From a bacterium (GTDB taxonomy: Bacteria > Dependentiae > Babeliae > Babeliales > RVW-14): 7,590 nucleotides of DNA. The notes beneath the pieces are model-generated. The model had not been told where the DNA came from. It ran no database searches and was given only the letters and a program-made list of their open reading frames with translations. The DNA lies in the NCBI GenBank assembly GCA_010027825.1, contig RGUK01000061.1, positions 1-7,590 of the forward strand, read 5' to 3'. This document shows positions 1 to 4,854 of this stretch, one piece after another; positions within the stretch are counted from its first letter, which is position 1, and each line of letters starts with the position of its first letter. Made by a program: the position numbers and the translations under genes.

Positions 1-318
1 AACTTGCGCATCGAGGAAGAGCGCGTGACCTACGACTCACGACGTGGCGCGATCGGTATTTGGGGTGGCGCGATGACCGAGAACATCGTGCAAGCCCTCG
101 CTCGGATTGTCGTGGGTGAGCAGATGCTCAAGATCCGCGAGGCGGGCTACCGCCCTGTGCTGACCGTGCATGACTCCGTGGTCTGCGCGGTACCCAAAGA
201 AGATATTGACGATGCGATGGTGACGATCACCTCGATCATGTCCACTGCGCCCGACTGGGCAGCGGGACTACCCGTCGCATGCGAAGCAAAGTATGGCGAG
301 TCTTATGGAGATTGTTAG
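1..318 (+). CDS. Family A DNA polymerase, C-terminal part (5' end outside window)
   Basis: This is the last 105 codons of a PolA-type replicative DNA polymerase. The frame is open from base 1, with no start codon needed in the window, so the gene is cut by the window edge. The stretch WGGAMTENIVQALAR (residues 21-35 of the visible part) matches the conserved segment of the family A palm that precedes motif C, where homologues read roughly YGGKLTENIVQAIAR. Motif C follows as VHDSVV (residues 56-61). Its histidine and the metal-binding aspartate are present, but the usual third residue, Glu (HDE), is Ser. The protein ends soon after, as family members do. It would copy the phage genome in the cytoplasm. 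Its stop codon TAG overlaps the GTG start of the next gene by one base, which suggests co-translation. The family call is firm, but nothing can be said about an exonuclease domain upstream. Confidence 0.93.
   Translation, partial: NLRIEEERVTYDSRRGAIGIWGGAMTENIVQALARIVVGEQMLKIREAGYRPVLTVHDSVVCAVPKEDIDDAMVTITSIMSTAPDWAAGLPVACEAKYGESYGDC
307..310 (+). promoter_or_regulatory. Ribosome binding site selecting the GTG start at 318
   Basis: GGAG lies 7 nt before GTG 318, inside the end of the polymerase gene. The in-frame ATG at 279 would overlap the polymerase by 40 nt, and its extra residues (MRSKVWRVLWRLL) look like out-of-frame polymerase sequence. GTG 318 is therefore the better start. Confidence 0.65.
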
Positions 319-803
319 TGGACAGACCTAAAATTATCTTAAGGCCGTGGGAATACGAGTGGGCTTCCCACGTGGGGGCGAGACGCTACATCGAGAACTG
401 GAAAAAGCAGAACGCTCCGTACTACCACCCATCGAGGATGGAGGACGACCGCACGGCGCAAGTGGCTGCTTGTGTTGCGGAGTTAGCCGTCGCGAGGTTT
501 GTGAATCAGTTCTGGTCGGGCCATGCGTGGCACTTGTCGGAGCATTCGCAATACAAAACCCTCGCCGATGTTGGGGAGAACATCGAGGTACGTCGGTTAC
601 GAACAAAGGAATCCGCTGCTGTCAGAAGGCATCAACTGGGTAAGAAGTTAATCTTGTTCGTGGCTAAACCGATCCTGCCTGAGTTACGCGAAGTTATTAT
701 CTACGGATGCCGTGATTACGATGAGGCGTGGGAACTTGGTACGCCATCTGACTACGATCCGAACAACACGCGCGAAGTAGGCCCGGAACACTTAATACTA
801 TGA
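318..803 (+). CDS. Conserved phage-type protein, possible PD-(D/E)XK-like fold
   Basis: This gene encodes 161 residues from GTG 318, which overlaps the polymerase stop as TAGTG and has GGAG 7 nt upstream. From memory, the layout resembles a family of small hypothetical proteins common in phage replication regions. An N-terminal helical part contains WEYEWASHVGARRYIENW. A helix with VAELAVARFV (residues 53-62) follows, then DVGENIEVRRL (residues 84-94), then a strand LILFVAKP and a closing VIIYGCRDYDEAWELG. The order Glu55, Asp84, Glu90-x-Arg92 is what a restriction-endonuclease-like core would show, with Arg in place of the usual Lys of ExK. No signal peptide or membrane segment is visible. 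The stop TGA shares the ATGA tetranucleotide with the ATG at 800. The gene is real by context and coding pattern. The nuclease-like reading is inference, and a structural role in replication is equally possible. Confidence 0.8.
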   Translation: MDRPKIILRPWEYEWASHVGARRYIENWKKQNAPYYHPSRMEDDRTAQVAACVAELAVARFVNQFWSGHAWHLSEHSQYKTLADVGENIEVRRLRTKESAAVRRHQLGKKLILFVAKPILPELREVIIYGCRDYDEAWELGTPSDYDPNNTREVGPEHLIL

Positions 804-822
804 ATTGGACTGAAGGACTTCA
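800..822 (+). other. Putative frameshift site at the 5' end of the Cas4-like gene
   Basis: Reading from ATG 800 gives MNWTEGL and then drifts into a meaningless frame (open to 1024). The nuclease frame, one base further on, begins at codon 804 with IGLKDF. The pentanucleotide GGACT occurs at 807-811 and again at 815-819. If GGACT at 807-811 were present twice in tandem, translation from ATG 800 would read MNWTGLKDFINCPK without interruption. That matches the M-x-x-TGLKDF start I remember for this family. Loss of one repeat copy, in the genome or in assembly, is the simplest explanation. A one-base change is also possible. Confidence 0.6.
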
Positions 823-1436
823 TCAACTGCCCCAAGCAGTACTACGAGGTCAAGGTCGCGCAGAACTTCGTGAAGAAAGTCACGGAGAAGATGGCGTACG
901 GCACAGAAGTGCACAAGGCGTTGGAAGACTACGCCCGAGACGGGACGGAGTTGCCGTTGTTCTATCAGCAGTACAAGCCCCTGCTCGACACGCTGCTCAC
1001 CATCCCGGGCGAGCGGTACCTTGAGTACAAGATGGCACTGACCGAGGACAAGAAGCCTTGCGACTTTGACGCACCAGAATACTGGGTGCGCGGTATCGTG
1101 GACTTCATGGTGCTCGATGGCGAGACCGCTTTCATCGTGGACTACAAAACGGGTAGCAATAAGTACCCCGACATGAAGCAGTTAAAACTTATGTCGCTCA
1201 TGACGTTCGCGCACTTCCCGCAGATCAAGCACGTCAAGGCGGGACTGCTGTTTGTTGCGCACGACAACTTCATGCCCGAGGAGTACACGATCGAGCAGTC
1301 TGAGCAAATGTGGGGAGTCTTTGCGCCAGACATTGCGAGACTAAAGCATTCATTTGAAAGCGGTAGTTGGCCTCCGAACCCAACGCCGCTCTGTCGATGG
1401 TGTCCTGTTGTGTCATGTGAGTTTCATAAGGAGTGA
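800..1436 (+). CDS. Cas4/RecB-type PD-(D/E)XK nuclease, 5' end frameshifted
   Basis: The body reads in the frame 804-1436. It starts GLKDFINCPKQYYEVKV, a typical N-terminus of the Cas4/PDDEXK_1 family. The helix YGTEVHKALEDY follows (His at codon 912), then RGIVDF (Asp codon 1101) and IVDYKTGS (Asp 1140, Lys 1146), which supply the metal-binding D...DxK core, and last the cysteine-rich CRWCPVVSC. One early Cys (codon 828) plus three late ones (1392, 1401, 1416) match the four ligands of the Cas4/AddB iron-sulphur cluster. The expected product is a 5'-3' ssDNA exonuclease or end-processing nuclease. The natural start, ATG 800, overlaps the upstream stop as ATGA but is out of frame with the body, and TGA 801-803 blocks in-frame extension. 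GTG 870 is the first common in-frame start but has no good ribosome site and drops the first cluster cysteine. The body may be intact while its 5' end is mutated or misassembled. A rare ATT (804) or CTG (810) start is the alternative. Confidence 0.82.
1428..1433 (+). promoter_or_regulatory. Ribosome binding site selecting ATG 1442
   Basis: AAGGAG is a near-complete Shine-Dalgarno sequence 8 nt before ATG 1442. It overlaps the GTG at 1433, which would be an in-frame start three codons longer but would then lack a properly spaced site. It lies in the last codons of the nuclease gene. Confidence 0.7.
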
Positions 1437-1441
1437 TAGTT

Positions 1442-1645
1442 ATGTTAGATGTTACTTACTATGTTAAAGAAGGTAATTTATATAAACATGTTGAGAACGA
1501 TGGGGTTACGTATTTACGACGAGGCCCCGAAGCACATGAGTACTACATGTGCACTGTTGAAGAAGCAAAGACAAAATACCCTAAAGAATTGGCTATAGCG
1601 TCAGGAGTTTTAAATGCCGTACACAAAATCACCGCGTCCGTATAA
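1442..1645 (+). CDS. Small AT-rich hypothetical protein
   Basis: I do not recognise this 67-residue protein. It begins MLDVTYYVKEGNLYKHVEND and continues with VTYLRRGPEAHEYYMCTVEEAKTKYP. An alternation of short strands and turns in the first 40 residues suggests a small beta-rich domain, followed by a helix (VEEAKTKYPKELAIASGVLNAV). There is one cysteine, no membrane segment and no signal peptide. The start is set by the AAGGAG 8 nt upstream. The gene sits 5 nt after the nuclease stop and overlaps the next gene by 32 nt, so it belongs to the same transcript. Its codons are markedly more AT-rich than those of the neighbours (many TTA, TAT, GTT, AAA), which hints at recent acquisition or relaxed selection. 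No function is proposed. Confidence 0.7.
   Translation: MLDVTYYVKEGNLYKHVENDGVTYLRRGPEAHEYYMCTVEEAKTKYPKELAIASGVLNAVHKITASV
1603..1607 (+). promoter_or_regulatory. Ribosome binding site for ATG 1614
   Basis: AGGAG lies 6 nt before ATG 1614, inside the preceding gene. It supports a real start despite the 32-nt overlap. Confidence 0.65.
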
Positions 1646-1868
1646 GCACGAGTACGCGAAACAGAAAGAGCGTGGCGAACACGAAGACCGCATGGAGCGT
1701 CAACGTGCCCGTCGCAAACTGGATAAGAAGGGTGTGAGCCGCAAGGGCAAGGACGTTGCCCACGTGAAGGCTCTGTCCAAGGGTGGTACGAATAAGGATG
1801 GTGTGCGACTTGAGTCGCCGTCGAAGAACCGTTCGTTCCGACGTAATTCCGATAGTTCAATGAAGTGA
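1614..1868 (+). CDS. Small basic HNH-like protein
   Basis: This 84-residue, strongly basic protein has an Arg/Lys-rich helical first half (KHEYAKQKERGEHEDRMERQRARRKLDKKG), likely to bind nucleic acid. A second half, GKDVAHVKALSKGGTNKDGVRL, ends in SPSKNRSFRRN. The DV-x-H...LSKGGTN...NR pattern resembles the treble-clef core of phage HNH-type proteins: His50, Asn60 and Asn72 fall where HNH motif residues occur. The CxxC zinc pairs seen in many HNH nucleases are absent, and the residue before His50 is Ala where DxDH is common. It could be a minimal HNH nicking enzyme or a non-catalytic DNA-binding relative. The start is supported by AGGAG at 1603. The stop lies 3 nt before the helicase ATG, so the two genes are probably co-translated. 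Confidence 0.75.
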   Translation: MPYTKSPRPYKHEYAKQKERGEHEDRMERQRARRKLDKKGVSRKGKDVAHVKALSKGGTNKDGVRLESPSKNRSFRRNSDSSMK

Positions 1869-1871
1869 TTA

Positions 1872-3587
1872 ATGAACGTAGTAGAAGACGTAGCAGTTCA
1901 GTTAACGCTGCGAAATGAGGTTGCGGCACAAGTACTCAACCTCATCGACAAGTCAGAAGTAGTAGGCGAAGCCCCGGGCCAGCGGGAGGTAATGGTGTAC
2001 TGGGGACAAGACGAGATGGAACGTCTTGCTCACATCATGGACAACGCCCCGGCGGTATCTAACAAGGTACCGTCACCCATGATGCGCGATTACAAGTGGC
2101 CCGGGATTTACAAGCCGTTTGATCACCAGAAGGTGACGGCGGCGTTCTTGAGCATACGCAAACGCGCGTTCTGCTTTAACGAAGCGGGGACGGGTAAGAC
2201 CTCGGCTGCGATCTGGGCTGCGGACTACTTGATGAATCTCGGCTTGGTGAAGCGGGTGCTTGTCATTTGCCCGCTCTCGATCATGTATTCCGCATGGCAG
2301 GCTGACATCTTTAAGTCTGCGATGCACCGCACTTGTGGCGTAGCGCACGGCTCAAAAGACAAGCGCATCAAGGTCATCAACAACGAGTACGAGTTCGTCA
2401 TCATCAACTTTGACGGCGTGGAAATTGTATCCAATGAGATACAGAACGCCGGGTTCGATCTGATCATCGTTGACGAGGCTAACGCATACAAGACCGCTAC
2501 CACAAAGCGGTGGAAGACACTAGCGAAATTAATTACGCCCAACACGCGGTTGTGGATGATGACCGGCACGCCCGCCTCGCAGTCACCGCTCGATGCCTTT
2601 GGCCTAGCCAAGATGGTGTCGCCGCATCGCGTACCAAAGTTCTCGACCGCGTGGCGGGACAAGGTGTTGGCACAAGTTACAAGATTCAAGTGGCTTCCAA
2701 GACACGACTCCAAAGACCGTGTGTACGAAGCCTTGCAGCCCGCTGTGCGCTACACAAAGGAAGAATGCCTTGATCTTCCGCCACTTACGCATCAGGTACG
2801 GGATGTACCATTAACGCCACAAGTGTTGCGTTATTACAAAACATTGAAGCAACAGATGATGATCGAGGCTGCGGGTGAGCAGGTCAGTGCGGTCAATGCT
2901 GCAGCAAGCCTCAACAAACTTTTACAAATCTCTGGCGGTGCGGTGTACACTGACAAACGCGACACGGTGGTGTTCGACGTACTGCCTCGATTAAAAGAAT
3001 TGAAATCGGTACTTGAAGAAACGGAAAGGAAGGTTGTAGTATTCGTACCGTTCCTTCACACTATTGAAGTCGTGGAAGAATATTTGACGAAAGAGGGATA
3101 CGTTTGTGAAGTCATCAACGGTAACGTCACGGCAAAGAATAGAGCCGACATTATCGGAAGATTCCAAACACAGACCGACCCGCGAGTATTAGTAATTCAG
3201 CCACAATCTGCATCGCATGGCGTCACACTAACCGAGGCTGACACGATCGTGTTCTGGTCTCCGGTAATGAGTGTTGAAACGTACATACAATGTATTGGCC
3301 GTATCGACCGCGTTGGGCAGCAGCACAAAATGACTGTAATTCATTTACAGGGTAGTGATGTTGAACGCCGCGTGTACGACCGGAAGTTGAACGAACGCTT
3401 CTTCTGCACCGACTGGGACCACTTTAAGGATTTCGTTCTGGAGAACCAAGCCGTTGAGTTACTGGAGAAGCGTATTCACCAAGGTAACTTCCGACAGTTC
3501 ATGTCAGAACATGAAGGGGATGGTTTACCCCCGGGTGTAAACGTCATGCGTGAATACGCAGTCAGTGTCCGTAAGTCATCTAACTAA
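1872..3587 (+). CDS. SNF2-type superfamily 2 DNA helicase/translocase
   Basis: This 571-residue protein carries the full SF2/SNF2 motif set. A Q-like motif (FDHQKVTA) is at 83-90, Walker A EAGTGKT at 104-110, motif Ia ICPLSI at 132-137, Walker B DEAN at 201-204 and motif III TGTPAS at 231-236. In the second RecA lobe, motif IV-like VVVFVPF is at 388-394, motif V ASHGVTLT at 447-454, and motif VI QCIGRIDRVGQ at 473-483. GRxxRxGQ is typical of SNF2-like ATPases. The protein should be an ATP-driven dsDNA translocase that remodels DNA or displaces proteins during replication or recombination. The usual His or Asp after DEA is Asn. The first 80 residues are a separate unrecognised domain, and residues after about 505 form a short C-terminal extension. 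ATG 1872 is 3 nt after the previous stop and has only a weak ribosome site (GAAGTG), which suggests translational coupling. The family is firm; the exact role is inferred. Confidence 0.93.
   Translation: MNVVEDVAVQLTLRNEVAAQVLNLIDKSEVVGEAPGQREVMVYWGQDEMERLAHIMDNAPAVSNKVPSPMMRDYKWPGIYKPFDHQKVTAAFLSIRKRAFCFNEAGTGKTSAAIWAADYLMNLGLVKRVLVICPLSIMYSAWQADIFKSAMHRTCGVAHGSKDKRIKVINNEYEFVIINFDGVEIVSNEIQNAGFDLIIVDEANAYKTATTKRWKTLAKLITPNTRLWMMTGTPASQSPLDAFGLAKMVSPHRVPKFSTAWRDKVLAQVTRFKWLPRHDSKDRVYEALQPAVRYTKEECLDLPPLTHQVRDVPLTPQVLRYYKTLKQQMMIEAAGEQVSAVNAAASLNKLLQISGGAVYTDKRDTVVFDVLPRLKELKSVLEETERKVVVFVPFLHTIEVVEEYLTKEGYVCEVINGNVTAKNRADIIGRFQTQTDPRVLVIQPQSASHGVTLTEADTIVFWSPVMSVETYIQCIGRIDRVGQQHKMTVIHLQGSDVERRVYDRKLNERFFCTDWDHFKDFVLENQAVELLEKRIHQGNFRQFMSEHEGDGLPPGVNVMREYAVSVRKSSN
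3523..3542. repeat. Near-perfect 20-bp palindrome upstream of the 3601 gene
   Basis: GTTTACCCCCGGGTGTAAAC pairs with itself in nine of ten positions; only C3529/T3536 fails. It lies inside the last codons of the helicase gene (encoding LPPGVN), 58 nt before ATG 3601. It could be a dyad operator or an RNA hairpin, but chance within coding sequence is not excluded. Confidence 0.4.
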
Positions 3588-3590
3588 AGG
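3586..3590 (+). promoter_or_regulatory. Ribosome binding site selecting ATG 3601
   Basis: AAAGG lies 10 nt before ATG 3601 and overlaps the helicase stop codon. An in-frame ATG at 3550 would run through the helicase end and adds 17 residues that look like shadow sequence, so ATG 3601 is preferred. Confidence 0.55.
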
Positions 3591-3600
3591 TAATTCAGTC

Positions 3601-4470
3601 ATGAGTAACGATTTGATTCTGTCGATTAAGAACCGTTTGGCTACCCTCCCGGCTGGTGTCGATGACGATACCCGCGCCGTTGCAGGAGCCGGTAGCGGCG
3701 GTGGTGGTAGCAAACGCATCTCGATCAAGGGCGGCGTGTTCCGCAAGATCGTGAACGGCAAGGAAGTGGGTAACATTGAAGATCGCCACATGAACGTGAT
3801 CTTCGTGAAGATGGCCCATGACCCTGCGCGTACGTTCTACTCGCAAGGCTACCAAGATGGTGTGAAGGTTTCTCCGGTGTGCTGGTCGAGCAACAGCAAG
3901 ACCCCCGACCCGGAAGTTAAGAAGCCGCAAGCCTCTTCGTGTGATACGTGCCCGCACAGTGTTAAGGGTTCGGGACAAGGTGGCATGGGTACTGCATGCC
4001 GCTTGCAGTGGCGCACTGCCGTCGTACTTCCGGACAACCCGGGCGGCGATGTGTTGCAGTTGGTGCTTCCTGCTACGTCAGCGTTTGGTAAGGAGCAGGG
4101 CGGTCGTTGGCCGTTCCGTCCGTACGTTCAAATGCTTGCGAACGCTAACCTCAGTGCCCGTCGCGTCATCACCAAGATGCAATTCGACACGAAGTCGCCT
4201 GTGCCGAAGGTGTTGTTCTCACCCGTGGACGCGGTGAACCCCGAGGACGAAGAAGTCATCCGTCAACAAGCCGAGTCCACTGAAGCCGAGAACGCCATCA
4301 AGTTGACAGTGTTCCAGCAGGATGAGGGCGAGGCTGCTGTCGCTGCGCCTGTCGTTGAGGCCCAAGCCCCTGCGGAAGAAGGTGGCGAGCCAGCCTTGCG
4401 TACGGCGAAGAAGCCCGATGCACCGACGACCGATGCGCAATCGGTTTTGAATAAGTGGAAAAAGAAGTAA
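3601..4470 (+). CDS. Putative ssDNA-binding / zinc-binding phage replication protein
   Basis: This 289-residue protein resembles, from memory, a family of phage proteins encoded near replication genes, some thought to act as ssDNA-binding proteins. The N-terminus is short and partly helical, followed by a flexible linker, GAGSGGGGSKR (29-39). A mixed strand domain follows. It contains ISIKGGVFRKIVNGKEVG and four cysteines, C94, C114, C117 and C133, spaced like a zinc-binding site (CW...CDTCP...ACR), and it closes with aromatic and basic strands up to about residue 210. T4 gp32 also binds zinc within its DNA-binding core, which is why I favour ssDNA binding. Residues 212-275 are acidic, Ala/Pro/Glu-rich and probably disordered. 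The end, SVLNKWKKK, is basic, unlike the acidic tips of bacterial SSB. The gene lies between the helicase and primase-helicase genes. It is a real gene; the function is inference. Confidence 0.8.
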   Translation: MSNDLILSIKNRLATLPAGVDDDTRAVAGAGSGGGGSKRISIKGGVFRKIVNGKEVGNIEDRHMNVIFVKMAHDPARTFYSQGYQDGVKVSPVCWSSNSKTPDPEVKKPQASSCDTCPHSVKGSGQGGMGTACRLQWRTAVVLPDNPGGDVLQLVLPATSAFGKEQGGRWPFRPYVQMLANANLSARRVITKMQFDTKSPVPKVLFSPVDAVNPEDEEVIRQQAESTEAENAIKLTVFQQDEGEAAVAAPVVEAQAPAEEGGEPALRTAKKPDAPTTDAQSVLNKWKKK

Positions 4471-4474
4471 GGGG
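4469..4474 (+). promoter_or_regulatory. Ribosome binding site for ATG 4481
   Basis: AAGGGG lies 6 nt before ATG 4481 and overlaps the preceding stop codon. Spacing is good. Confidence 0.55.
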
Positions 4475-4480
4475 CCGTAC

Positions 4481-4795
4481 ATGCCACGTACGTATAGCGA
4501 AAGTTTTCTGCGTGAATTAAACGCTACGCAGGATAAGACTGCGGGGGTTAGGCTTGCGCATATCTGTGTGCAGACCAATCTTCCAGCCGCGTACGTTGCA
4601 AAGGCTTTGGAAGTGTCGATCACTACGATTCATCATTGGTTCAGAAACCGTAAGGGGATCAATGATAAACACAAGAAGATGATTGATGTGTTCATCAGCC
4701 TTGCCAAGCAGGACTTAAATACCGGTCGATTACCGGCAACTAGCACAAAGGATGCAAAGACCTATATCGAAGAAATGATCGGTCGCAGTATTTAA
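4481..4795 (+). CDS. Small helix-turn-helix DNA-binding protein
   Basis: This 104-residue protein is mainly helical. Residues 33-57 (NLPAAYVAKALEVSITTIHH, then WFRNRKG) form a clear helix-turn-helix. The first helix contains AAYVAKAL, the turn contains EVS, and the recognition helix contains ITTIHHWFRNR. This is the pattern of Xre-like and transposase-type HTH modules. A basic stretch NDKHKKM follows, and the C-terminal helix has DAKTYIEEMI. It could regulate the replication genes or bind an origin; no partner is visible. ATG 4481 is 10 nt after the previous stop and has AAGGGG upstream. It is the last gene before a strong terminator, so it closes the upstream transcript. Confidence 0.83.
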   Translation: MPRTYSESFLRELNATQDKTAGVRLAHICVQTNLPAAYVAKALEVSITTIHHWFRNRKGINDKHKKMIDVFISLAKQDLNTGRLPATSTKDAKTYIEEMIGRSI

Positions 4796-4812
4796 CAACC
4801 ATTCTCCGTGTT

Positions 4813-4841
4813 GGCGGGGTGGCCTTCGCCCCGCCCTTTTT
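4813..4841 (+). terminator. Rho-independent terminator
   Basis: GGCGGGG (4813-4819) pairs perfectly with CCCCGCC (4829-4835) around a 9-nt loop, and a run of five T follows at 4837-4841. It starts 17 nt after the stop of the helix-turn-helix gene. There is no matching U-tract on the minus strand, so it acts on rightward transcription only. It ends 13 nt before the ATG of the primase-helicase gene, leaving no room for a full promoter between them. Confidence 0.88.
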
Positions 4842-4854
4842 GTCTCTGGCGGTT

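Noticed and set aside
800..1024. 74-residue open frame starting at ATG 800
   Set aside because: After the first few codons it is the shifted frame of the Cas4-like nuclease gene. Its Arg-rich, low-order sequence resembles nothing, while the overlapping frame holds clear family motifs.
828..1418. Cas4-like gene as part of a CRISPR-Cas locus
   Set aside because: There are no direct-repeat array, cas1, cas2 or effector genes in the window. The neighbours are phage replication genes.
1543..1929. 128-codon minus-strand open frame
   Set aside because: It spans three + strand genes with good ribosome sites, and its composition looks like antisense shadow (runs of Ser, His, Pro, Arg).
2225..2713. 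162-codon open frame on the minus strand
   Set aside because: It lies wholly opposite conserved helicase motifs. It has no ribosome site I can support, and nothing else is coded on the minus strand.
3550..3600. Longer start (ATG 3550) for the cysteine-rich protein
   Set aside because: The extra 17 residues overlap the helicase end and lack a ribosome site. AAAGG precedes ATG 3601.
3595..3978. 127-codon minus-strand open frame
   Set aside because: It is antisense to the cysteine-rich protein gene, with an Arg-rich composition typical of shadows.
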